From the NCBI RefSeq assembly GCF_014851685.1, contig NZ_JACVAC010000004.1, forward strand, positions 429,002-493,001: a DNA stretch of 64,000 bases, written 5' to 3'. Shown here piece by piece: positions 20,601 to 26,953 of this stretch; position 1 is the stretch's first letter, and each line of letters opens with the position of its first letter. Source of the stretch: Pseudomonas sp. PDM05. GTDB taxonomy: Bacteria; Pseudomonadota; Gammaproteobacteria; Pseudomonadales; Pseudomonadaceae. The notes under the pieces were generated by a model. It saw nothing but the letters and a program-made list of their open reading frames with translations. It searched no databases and was not told where the DNA came from. Both the position numbers and the translations under genes were made by a program.

Positions 20601-22573
20601 AAGGTGCCGTTGGCGATCGTCAGGTCGGCGTTGGTGAAACCGCTCACCGCACGGCTGAACGTGATGGTGACCAGCGAGGTATCGCCGATTTTCAACGCGG
20701 TATCCGCCATCACGATGGTCGCGGTTGGCCCCGGGGAATAAACCGTGTTCACCGTGCCGCCGTCATTGAAGATGTTGTTCACGGCCGCTACGGAGGCGCC
20801 CGTGGAACCGCCGCCCAAGGCAGGGCCACCGGAGCCGCTGCCACCGACGTTACCGCTCATGGCCGCAAAGTTGGCAGCCGTCATCAACAGCGTGCCTTTG
20901 TTCCAGATCGCGCCGACGCCTTTGCCGGCCGCGCCGCCCGAATCGGCGGAGCCACCCAGGCCACCACCGCCACCACCGCCGCCACCGGCAGCGATGTTGT
21001 TGGTAATCACCGACGTGCCGACAACGGTCAGTGTGCCGGTGCTGCCGTTGTAGATACCGCCGCTGGCCGAGGCACCCGCCCGGCCAGGTTTGTCCCAACC
21101 GGAGCCGCCGCCACCGCCGCCAATGGAAATCGTGCCATTGTTTGCCGTACCACCGGCGCCGCCATTGCTGTAGTTGGCCGCGCCCACGCCGCCCGCGCCG
21201 CCGGTGCTGCTGCCGCCCCTGCCGCCCATGTAGTTGGGGTTATAGCCGCCGCCGTTGCCGCCGGTGTTGGCACTGCCGGAAGTGCCGCCATACACGCCTG
21301 TACCAAAGCCGGAAGTACCACCGTGACCACCGGCTTGCCCGCCGAGCGCGCCGCCACCGCCACCGCCGCCACCGACCGCGCCACCGACATAAGGCGCAGT
21401 AACCCCGCCACCGCCACCGCCGCCCGAGGCTGCGTTGCTGGTCACCGTGACATTGGTCAAGGTCAGGTTACCGTAGTTGACAATGCCGCCGCCCATGGCC
21501 GCCGTTCCGTCGGTCCCCGCCGCAGCGCCGTTGCCGGCGGCCAGGCCCTTGGTGATGATCAGCCCATCCAGGGTCGCGGTGACGCCGGAGTTGACCCTCA
21601 ACACCTGGGTTTTGTACTGCCCGCTGATGGTCACGTCTGCCACGCCATCATTGTTGCGATCGCCGTCGATGGTGAGGTTCTTGGAGATGATCAGCTGGCT
21701 GTTGAGGTTGACCGTCATGTCGGCACCGAAGGCCACGGTATCCCCCGATACCGCGTCGCTCAGGGCCTGACGCAAGCTGCCGACACCACTGTCGCCGTTA
21801 TTGAGCACCGTGATCGTCGCCAGGCTGTACTGATACCCCGACATGCTGCCGTAGGACAGCGCGGTGTGGCTCTCGATGGAGCCGGTGGCGATTTCCAGGG
21901 TCCAGTCGCTGCCCGCGCCGGTGCGGTTGGTGGACGCGGCAATATCGCGCCCGGTCAGCTGCGCCAGGGAGTCGACAAAGTTGATGCCCTTGTCGCCCGC
22001 CGCCGTGTTGCAGGCGTAGATCAGGATGTCGCCGCCAACGTTCATGTCCTGGCCGATCTGCGCCAGCACTTCGCTGCGGGCCGCGACGTTGTCTGCCGAC
22101 AAATAGGTGTTGCCCAGCCACAGGTCCCCGGCGTTGCCGTGGGCGATGATCTGCACCGAGCTGACGCCCTGGTGGCTGCCCAGGTAATCGGCGATCTGTT
22201 GCAGGCCGTCCTTGCTCGCGTCCAGTTGCACCACCTGGGTGCCGGGGGCGACGCCTTTGAGCAGCTCGGCAGAGTCCTTGACCCGCGCGTCGACGAACAC
22301 CACGGTTTCACCCGGTACGGCGACCGGGGCCGGGGTCACGGGCGCATCGGTTTGCGCATGGGTTTCGCTGCCGGTACCGGCGTGCTCGGTGGTCGGCGCC
22401 TTGGCGGCCGCGTCGGCAGCCGTGGCGTGACTGTCGGCCTGCGCCACATCAGCCACTGTGGCGGCGACCGCGCCGTCGAACAGCATGCGTGGTTCCAGGG
22501 ACATGATCATCGGCGTCGCCTGAGTGAGGGCGCCTGTTGTCGTTTGCCGTGCCTTAGCTTTGCTCCACCACAT
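14699..22573 (-). CDS. giant secreted DUF4347 / Ig-like repeat protein, putative adhesin
   Basis: This 2,624-residue protein begins MWWSKAKARQ and carries LEPRMLFDGA (about 26-35), a motif seen at the N-terminus of many very large exported proteins. DUF4347 spans about 92-246, with IIAHGN and ILIYACNTA, an arrangement like a caspase-fold His-Cys pair. A right-handed beta-helix-like stretch (about 250-380), a glycine-rich segment (380-590) and 18 Ig-like repeats of about 102 residues (616-2448) follow. A 176-residue tail with another Gly-rich patch ends QQVGINEMQA. Ig-like repeats of this type (PTATIVVADxALxxGETSLVTI) occur in biofilm adhesins. A TTG 12 codons upstream (22609) is possible, but the ATG at 22573 has a GGGTGAG site. 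Export probably uses the TolC channel downstream. Target and function are not known. Confidence 0.85.
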   Translation of the reverse strand: MWWSKAKARQTTTGALTQATPMIMSLEPRMLFDGAVAATVADVAQADSHATAADAAAKAPTTEHAGTGSETHAQTDAPVTPAPVAVPGETVVFVDARVKDSAELLKGVAPGTQVVQLDASKDGLQQIADYLGSHQGVSSVQIIAHGNAGDLWLGNTYLSADNVAARSEVLAQIGQDMNVGGDILIYACNTAAGDKGINFVDSLAQLTGRDIAASTNRTGAGSDWTLEIATGSIESHTALSYGSMSGYQYSLATITVLNNGDSGVGSLRQALSDAVSGDTVAFGADMTVNLNSQLIISKNLTIDGDRNNDGVADVTISGQYKTQVLRVNSGVTATLDGLIITKGLAAGNGAAAGTDGTAAMGGGIVNYGNLTLTNVTVTSNAASGGGGGGGVTAPYVGGAVGGGGGGGGALGGQAGGHGGTSGFGTGVYGGTSGSANTGGNGGGYNPNYMGGRGGSSTGGAGGVGAANYSNGGAGGTANNGTISIGGGGGGSGWDKPGRAGASASGGIYNGSTGTLTVVGTSVITNNIAAGGGGGGGGGLGGSADSGGAAGKGVGAIWNKGTLLMTAANFAAMSGNVGGSGSGGPALGGGSTGASVAAVNNIFNDGGTVNTVYSPGPTATIVMADTALKIGDTSLVTITFSRAVSGFTNADLTIANGTLTAVNSLDGGITWTATFTPTSSITDATNLITLDNTGVVAINDGLAGAGTTNSANYTIDTVRPTATIVVADTALKIGETSLVTITFSEAVSGFTNADLTIANGTLSAVSSSDGGVTWFANFTPSASITDTTNLITLDNTGIADLAGNAGSGTTDSNNYAIDTVRPTASIVVANTALSIGQTSSVTITFSEAVSGFTTADLAVANGIVSSLTSSDGGVTWTATFTPSSNVNDTTNLITLNNTGISDLAGNTGSGTTDSNNYVIDTQRPTATIIVADSSLKIGESSLVTITFSEAVTGFSNADLTIANGTLTAVNSLDGGITWTATFTPTSSITDATNLITLDNTGIADQAGNAGSGTTDSNNYAIDTVRPTATVVVADSALKIGETSQVTITFSEAVTGFTNADLTIANGTLSAVSSSDGGVTWIATFTPSASITDTTNLITLDNTGIADLAGNAGSGTTDSNNYAIDTQRPTATIVMADPVLDAGETSLVTITFSEAVTGFTNADLSIANGTLSAVSSSDGGITWTATFTPTAGINDATNLISLNNTGVSDLAGNSGSGVTNSANYSIDTVAPTATIVVANPALNVGASSLVTITFSEAVTGFTNADLTVANGTLSAVNSVDGGITWTATFTPSSNVTDATNLITLDNTGVQAATSGNVGSGSSNSNNYAVDTQRPTATVVVNDNALGIGGTSLVTITFSEAVTGFSLADMTVDNGALSNLSTSDNITWTATLTAVAGITQGNNHVVVDNTGVVDTAGNAGSGTTTSNAYAVDSQRPTATIVVADSALSAGETSLVTITFSEAVTGFTNADLSVPNGTLSAVSSSDGGITWTATFTPTAGVHDTTNLISLNNTGVSDLAGNAGTGTTNSGNFTIDTVRPTATIVVADSSLKIGDTSLVTITFSEAVTGFTNADLTIANGTLSNVASFDGGITWTATFTPTTNITDATNLITLDNTGVANASGNAGSGTTDSNNYAMDTARPTATIVVSETTLNIGQTSLVTITFSEAVTGFTNADLSIANGTLSSVSSSDGGITWTATLTPLASITDTSNVISLDNTGVNDLAGNAGSGTTDSSNYAIDTQRPTATIVVSDASLSAGETSAVTITFSEAVSGFTNADLSIPNGTLSTVSSSDGGITWTATFTPDVGIRDTTNLITLNNTGVSDLAGNAGAGTTNSANFSIDTVLPTATIVVANPALSIGETSLVTITFSEAVSGFTNADLTIANGTLSAVSSGDGGITWTATFTPTSSITDATNLITLDNSGVANASGNAGSGSTDSNNYAIDTVRPTATIVVADTALSVGQTSQVTITFSEAVSGFTNADLTIANGTLSAVSSSDGGITWTATFTPAAGITDTTNLITLDNTGVADLAGNAGSGTTDSNNYSVDSQRPTATIVMSDSDLRPGETSLVTITFSEAVTGFDNSDLSVANGSLSNVSSSDGGITWTATFTPTLSVTDATNLIVLNNTGIADLAGNSGTGTTNSANYAVNTEVPTATIVVADTQLKAGETSQVTITFSQAVSGFTNADLTLANGSLSAVSSSDGGVTWTATFTPTSNITDTSNLIVLDNSGVTNASGNSGVGTTDSNNYSIDTQRPTATITVADAVLGIGQTTTVTVTFSEAVSGFDLSDLSVANGTLSNLVSNDGGKTWTATLTPTVAITDPTNLVVLDASLVNDAAGNAGAGIAISNNYALDADRPTATISVANPNLTVGQTTTVTFTFSEKVSGFDLDDLSVANGTLSNLATSDGGKTWTATLTPTANLFDPSNFITLDTSLVTDAAGNAGSGFSNSGNYAINTVALTGDPLFRVTGPTAPPGAPDAPLQPIIFGLPTGNLGSPIGFPALFEQRDSGGGLPPIGNIFIRNNALAPSYIAQVFSTDGGNAAGASGFLGFGGGDGGVFGSSTLSGLFNRETQGDDGGFKAFDSKSIQGSGGTLGAPTLGQQLQQINDVQQRQVIDLAHALQQVGINEMQA
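15230..20730 (-). repeat. 18 tandem 306-bp coding repeats
   Basis: The coding sequence repeats with a 306-base period (102 codons). Most copies share TFSEAVxGFTNADL and SSDGGITWTATFTP, plus a closing NYxIDTxRPTAT. I counted 18 units. The first has an insertion and altered end (VVAINDGLAGAG). The eighth is shortened (SDNITWTATLTAVAG). The last two differ most from the rest (GFDLxDLSVANGTLSNL). Confidence 0.9.
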
Positions 22574-22624
22574 GCTGCTCACCCGCTTGTCGAATGCTGA
22601 TACCCGCAAATAAAAAAGCCGTGA

Positions 22625-23470
22625 TCAACTGATCGCGGCGTCGGCTTTGGTGCGAATCACATTGGCGGCGCTCAGGCTGCCGTCACGCCAGAAATCCATA
22701 TGGGCGAACTGCTCGAACAGATCCGGCGGCAACAGGCTGCGGCGCGCTTGCAGCGCCACCCGTGGCTTGACCCGATGCAGGCCGGCTACGCCCAGGTCCT
22801 GGTCGAAATCCGGAGCGTCGTAGCTGAGGTTGTCGAAGTCATGCTCGAACCACGGCTCGCCGATAAATTCATAGACCAGCCGCATGACCCGCTCGGGGGC
22901 CTGGGCCAGCAGGTCGTAGTCGACGATCAACATCGAGTCGGCGTGTTCGCCGTAGTACGCCTCTTTGAGCGCCGACCACGCATACCCGACCATGCGGTTG
23001 CGCTGGGCCAGGGTCTCGACGCGGCTGTACACGGTATTGCGCTCGACATCGTCGTTGAACAGCTTGGTGTTTTCGAAGGGATTGGCGCGGTACAGGCGCT
23101 CCAGGCTGTCCATGATCCACGCGACATTACGCACGCAGGCGATGACTTTGGCTTGGGGAAACAGGTCATGCAGCGCCGGCATGCGCGCGCACCACTGGCG
23201 ATTGGTGTCGAACACCACCGGCGTGGAGGTTTTGTCGGCGTAATAGGAATCAAACAGGCCGCGCAGCAGGCGGCGGCGGGTGTCGGCGTCGATCACCGAG
23301 CCAAACTCGCTGCCGGCGCTGCACTGCCCCAGCACACCCTTGAACAGGGTGCCTACCGGGCTGCTCATGCCCGCATGAAAGCGCGGGTTCTGCAGCAGGA
23401 TGGCAGAGAGTAGGGTCGAGCCGGAGCGCGGCAATCCGGAAATAAAGTGATACGGCAATCCATTCACCAC
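22625..23470 (-). CDS. sulfotransferase family protein
   Basis: This 281-residue enzyme has the PAPS-binding loop GLPRSGSTLL (about 12-21, the 5'-phosphosulfate loop) and a 3'-phosphate-binding segment VIACVRNVAWIMDSLERL (about 109-126). The fold is that of PAPS-dependent sulfotransferases, which move sulfate onto hydroxyl or amino groups of sugars, peptides or lipids. It has no signal peptide, so it acts in the cytosol. It starts at GTG 23470, though GTG 23467 is equally possible. It lies just upstream of the giant repeat protein on the same strand. That protein or a glycan linked to it could be the substrate, but this is only inferred from position. Confidence 0.8.
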   Translation of the reverse strand: MVNGLPYHFISGLPRSGSTLLSAILLQNPRFHAGMSSPVGTLFKGVLGQCSAGSEFGSVIDADTRRRLLRGLFDSYYADKTSTPVVFDTNRQWCARMPALHDLFPQAKVIACVRNVAWIMDSLERLYRANPFENTKLFNDDVERNTVYSRVETLAQRNRMVGYAWSALKEAYYGEHADSMLIVDYDLLAQAPERVMRLVYEFIGEPWFEHDFDNLSYDAPDFDQDLGVAGLHRVKPRVALQARRSLLPPDLFEQFAHMDFWRDGSLSAANVIRTKADAAIS

Positions 23471-23575
23471 TTTTTGTCAGACAATTCCTTTTGTCACCGC
23501 AGAGTAGCTCAGGATTGATACAACCACTAGTGGGTAAATGCCACTATTTGCAGCCGATTTAATACCGATTCGAAA

Positions 23576-25177
23576 TTAACGACATGCCTCAGGCTGCAAA
23601 GAAACAGGCCCCGTACACAGCACAAATAGCCGCGCCCTCGCCCCGCCGCCATCTTGCTGCAATACCTGGCGCCAACCGTCGGGGATCGGCGCGAAATCGT
23701 CGGGCATTTCATTGCTGCTGATCAGCCAGACGCGGCGGGTTTCGGCGGGCAAAGCCGACAGACGGTCGAGGTAAATGCGGCCGCCGTCCTGATCCACCAG
23801 CGTCCCGAAACCATAGGCATTCGGCCGGGTCGGGGTGCCGTCGGGCTTGGGCGGGGTGTAGAGCTGCAACTGGGCGTCGGTCTGGTCGTAATACACGTAA
23901 CTCAAGTACCACATCATGTCGCTGAGTACGATGCGGTCGTCGTCCTGGTAATTGCGATTGACGAACTCCACCGGCACGTTGAACTGGTCATGCACATCCA
24001 CCGTGGCGTTGTTCTTCAACCCCAGCAGTTCAACGCCGACAAACACCACGAACAACGCCGCCCCCAGCCACGACAGACGGCTCGGCAGACGATCGATGGC
24101 CAAAGCCATGAGCAGCGGCAAGCCGATGGCATACACCGTCAGGTAACGTTCGATAAACACAGGCGATACAAACGACACGCCATACACCAACAGCACCGGC
24201 AGCAGCAGAAACAGCGCCAGCAGGCGCGCCGGCCGCAGGTTTTCGCGGTCTTTCCAGGCAGTCACCGCAACCACCGCCATCAGCGCTAGCGGGAACAGCC
24301 AGAACAGCGGCGCCCAGAAGTCGAGGCCTTCATCCTGCAGTACGAACTGCCAGATCATCGAGGGCACGGAGATCAGCGTAACCGGGTCTTCCCAGCCAAT
24401 ATCGCCGCCGACCTTGAGCTGCTCGACATGCTGGACCAGATCCAGCAGGTTCGGCAGCCAAGGCAGGTACAACGCGACAATCGCCACATTGGCCCACCAC
24501 CATGCCGGACGCGCGAGCAAGCGCTGGCCCGGCGCCTGGGAACGGTACAACAGGCCCAGCCAGGCCCAGTGCACCAGCACACACAACGCCGTGAAGTAAT
24601 GGGTATAAAAAGCGGCCGCCATCAGCAGCACATAGGCCACCAGGCAGCGCGCGCGCGCGGGCTGGCGCACCCAGTACACCAGCGCCAGCGTGGCCCCCAG
24701 CAGCCACACCGCCAACAGCGAATACATGCGCACTTCCTGGCTATAGCGCACGGCGCTGGGGAACAGCGCCAGCAGCACGCCCGCCAGCAAGGCAGCGCGA
24801 CGCGTGGACAGCAGCCGCATCAGCCACATTCCCAGGCCCACGGCGAGTACGCCGGGGATCGCACTCATGCCGCGAATCGACCAGATGCCGTCGCCAAACA
24901 CCTCGATCCAGCCACGCAGCATGAAAAAGTACAGCGGCGGGTGCACATCATGGGCCGCGTGAAACCACAGGTCGTCAACGGCGTATTCGCTGAGCAGCAG
25001 GCTTGAGCCTTCGTCGCCCCAGATCGCCGCCGCCGTCAGACCATAGAACCGCACGGCCATGGCCAGCGCCAGGATCGGCACCCACCATAGCCGGCTCAGC
25101 CAGCCGCTGCCTTCCCAGGCCTGCGCCACGGCAAATGTACCCACTTTTTCGTCTTGCTCGACCACAGACCGTCGCAC
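23576..25177 (-). CDS. family-39-type membrane glycosyltransferase
   Basis: This 533-residue polytopic protein has about 11 hydrophobic helices and a C-terminal periplasmic domain. The first loop reads AIWGDEGSSLLLSEYAVDDLW, with the acidic D-E pair, and is followed by HDVHPPLYFFMLR. These are hallmarks of ArnT/PMT-type (GT39) enzymes that use polyprenyl-phosphate sugars on the periplasmic face. The likely start is GTG at 25177, seven bases after AGGGGA; the frame stays open to 25342 but without a ribosome site. It may glycosylate an exported protein or surface glycan of this locus. The acceptor cannot be read from sequence. Confidence 0.8.
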   Translation of the reverse strand: MRRSVVEQDEKVGTFAVAQAWEGSGWLSRLWWVPILALAMAVRFYGLTAAAIWGDEGSSLLLSEYAVDDLWFHAAHDVHPPLYFFMLRGWIEVFGDGIWSIRGMSAIPGVLAVGLGMWLMRLLSTRRAALLAGVLLALFPSAVRYSQEVRMYSLLAVWLLGATLALVYWVRQPARARCLVAYVLLMAAAFYTHYFTALCVLVHWAWLGLLYRSQAPGQRLLARPAWWWANVAIVALYLPWLPNLLDLVQHVEQLKVGGDIGWEDPVTLISVPSMIWQFVLQDEGLDFWAPLFWLFPLALMAVVAVTAWKDRENLRPARLLALFLLLPVLLVYGVSFVSPVFIERYLTVYAIGLPLLMALAIDRLPSRLSWLGAALFVVFVGVELLGLKNNATVDVHDQFNVPVEFVNRNYQDDDRIVLSDMMWYLSYVYYDQTDAQLQLYTPPKPDGTPTRPNAYGFGTLVDQDGGRIYLDRLSALPAETRRVWLISSNEMPDDFAPIPDGWRQVLQQDGGGARARLFVLCTGPVSLQPEACR

Positions 25178-25378
25178 CTCAAATCCCCTGACACTGCCGG
25201 TTTCCCCGGCAAAAATTGCGCATGCGCCAACAGGCGCAACTCTAGGGCATAAGCCTGGGTTTCGCTCGCGGTTTCGCATTGGCCAGGCGCCGCGCAAAAG
25301 TGCGTCTACGCTCTGCGATGACGCCGGATCGATTGGCGCCACTCCATACCTAAGAGCTCACACAAGGATTCGCGACTC

Positions 25379-25966
25379 ATGGAAGTATTTATCGGCACCA
25401 TCCAGTCTTTTGCCTTTAACTACGCCCCCAATGGCTGGGCGTTATGCAACGGCCAGGTCTTGGCTGTGCAACAGAACGCCGCACTGTTTGCGTTGATCGG
25501 CACCTTCTACGGCGGCAACGGCCAGTCCACCTTCCAACTGCCGAACCTGCAAAGCCGCTTGCCGATGGGCATGGGCCAAGGCACAGGCTTGTCGGCGCGG
25601 GTTATCGGCGATTTTGCGGGCACCGAGTCCGTCACGCTGCTGGCCGGCAACCTGCCCGCCCACACCCATGGCGCGGGCACGCTCGCCGGCAGCACCACGG
25701 TGCAGCTGACCAGCGTCGTCAGCAACTCGGTGACGGTACCTACGCCGACCAATGCCTATATCGGTGCTTCCGGCCCAGGCCCTGGCAGCGCGACGATCTA
25801 TTCCGATCAACAAGGCGCCAACCCGGTGCCGCTCAAGGGCGTCAGCACCACGGTGGTCGGCGACACGGCGGTTGCCGGCCAGAGCCAGGCCTTTGCCACC
25901 CTGAACCCTTACCTGGCGATCAACTTCAGCATTGCCCTGGTCGGGCTCTACCCTTCACGCTCTTGA
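25379..25966 (+). CDS. phage-tail-collar domain protein (microcystin-dependent-protein family)
   Basis: This 195-residue protein begins EVFIGTIQSFAFNYAPNGWALCNGQVLAVQQNAALFALIGTFYGGNGQSTFQLPNLQSR, the classic tail-collar domain, and ends NPYLAINFSIALVGLYPSR, as microcystin-dependent proteins do. No signal peptide is present. Such genes occur in many non-phage loci and their role is unclear. There are no other phage genes nearby. It is divergent from the glycosyltransferase, with an AAGGA site before the ATG. A REP hairpin and then a small gene follow on the same strand. Confidence 0.85.
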   Translation: MEVFIGTIQSFAFNYAPNGWALCNGQVLAVQQNAALFALIGTFYGGNGQSTFQLPNLQSRLPMGMGQGTGLSARVIGDFAGTESVTLLAGNLPAHTHGAGTLAGSTTVQLTSVVSNSVTVPTPTNAYIGASGPGPGSATIYSDQQGANPVPLKGVSTTVVGDTAVAGQSQAFATLNPYLAINFSIALVGLYPSRS

Positions 25967-25991
25967 CCCGTCCCCAATCAACCCCGCATTG

Positions 25992-26124
25992 GTAGTGAGC
26001 GGGCTCGCCCCGCGCTGGGTGGCGAAGCCGCCCCAAAACCAGGCGCCTCGGTTCTTCTGAAACACCGCGGCGGACCGATTTGGGGCGGCTTCGCCACCCA
26101 GCGCGGGGCAAGCCCGCTCACTAC
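25992..26124. repeat. REP-type long inverted repeat
   Basis: Arms 25992-26037 and 26079-26124 are complementary over 46 bases with one mismatch, around a 41-base centre. The arms begin GTAGTGAGCGGGCT, typical of fluorescens-group REP doublets. The right arm ends 13 bases before the ATG at 26138, next to its GGAG ribosome site. Confidence 0.92.
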
Positions 26125-26137
26125 GAGGAGCCAAAGC

Positions 26138-26446
26138 ATGTTGAATCTAGTCACTCTGGAACATTTTCGTCCTCTGCTGGCTCAGCCCAGTGTGCTGTAC
26201 CTGCCAGATGGCTCGGCGTTGCAAATCCAGGTGCAGGGGCTGCGCCCGGCGCCGGAGGCCAGATTGCCGGGCACTGCACGGGAGGGCTTCAGTGTGTCGC
26301 TCAATAGCCTCGGGCCGACGGATTTCGTCGACGGCTTGTGCCGCCTGCCCTTGCCGGATGTATGCCTGGAACACGTGTTCGTGTCCCGCGAGCCGGCCAT
26401 GGGGCGCGACGGCGAGCGCGGTTACTTCTGCATCGTGTTCAACTGA
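26138..26446 (+). CDS. small protein, probably DUF6916-like
   Basis: This 102-residue protein runs MLNLVTLEHFRPLLAQ to GYFCIVFN, with no signal peptide or membrane helix. Its composition suggests a compact beta-rich fold. Small proteins starting MxxLxxxxFxPLxG and ending in a hydrophobic YxxxF strand accompany tail-collar genes and are called DUF6916; I recognise the pattern but not with certainty. The ribosome site GAGGAG directly abuts the REP hairpin. Its last 25 bases overlap, tail to tail, the end of the GNAT gene on the other strand. Function is unknown. Confidence 0.7.
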   Translation: MLNLVTLEHFRPLLAQPSVLYLPDGSALQIQVQGLRPAPEARLPGTAREGFSVSLNSLGPTDFVDGLCRLPLPDVCLEHVFVSREPAMGRDGERGYFCIVFN

Positions 26447-26937
26447 GACGGGTACCACACCAGCCGTTGCGCGGCCGGTGTCTGTTCTTCCACGCGAAAC
26501 CCCAGCGCCAGGTAATGCTGGCGCGCATGGGGGTTGCTCGCCCACACCACCGTCGCCACCGGGCAACACACTTGGGTGGCGGCCTGCTGCACGCTGTGCA
26601 GCACCGCCCGGCCGAAACCCTGGCCACGTGCGGCAGGGATGAACGCCAGGTACAGCACGCGGATTTCATTGGCGCCGAAGTCGGCACTCAAGGCACCGAT
26701 AGGCGTGCCGAGCTTTTCCACCACGTAATGCAGGGCGCCTGGAAACTGCTGATCCATGCCCCGCTCCTGCACCTGGAACTGCTGGGCGATGACCTCTTCA
26801 ACGACCTCTTGCTCGCCGTCGATCCACTGCAAATCCGCCCGCGCCGAATGGTAGAGCTTGTGCAAAAACGGCCCATCGCTGGCCCGTGACGGGCGCATCG
26901 CCAAGCCCTGCGCCAATCCGCCATTGTTGTTCATCAT
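26422..26937 (-). CDS. GNAT-family N-acetyltransferase
   Basis: This 171-residue acetyl-CoA-dependent acetyltransferase has the acyl-CoA-binding motif AFIPAARGQGFGRAVLHSV (Q/R-x-x-G-x-G/A) at about 109-127 and a late strand NPHARQHYLALGFRVEEQTP, typical of GNAT enzymes. The start at ATG 26937 follows AAGGAGT; the open frame upstream runs into the M50 gene and is not used. It lies 16 bases after the M50/HlyD fusion stop and should be the last gene of the 31139-26422 operon. Its substrate is unknown. Confidence 0.85.
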   Translation of the reverse strand: MMNNNGGLAQGLAMRPSRASDGPFLHKLYHSARADLQWIDGEQEVVEEVIAQQFQVQERGMDQQFPGALHYVVEKLGTPIGALSADFGANEIRVLYLAFIPAARGQGFGRAVLHSVQQAATQVCCPVATVVWASNPHARQHYLALGFRVEEQTPAAQRLVWYPSQLNTMQK

Positions 26938-26953
26938 CGCCTGCCACTCCTTG

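Noticed and set aside
15230..20730. CRISPR-like regular repeats
   Set aside because: The period is 306 bases, the units are in frame, and they encode Ig-like domains with no short spacer pattern.
25379..26446. prophage remnant
   Set aside because: Only a tail-collar-domain gene resembles phage. There is no integrase, capsid, lysis or tail assembly gene around it, and such genes are common outside phages.
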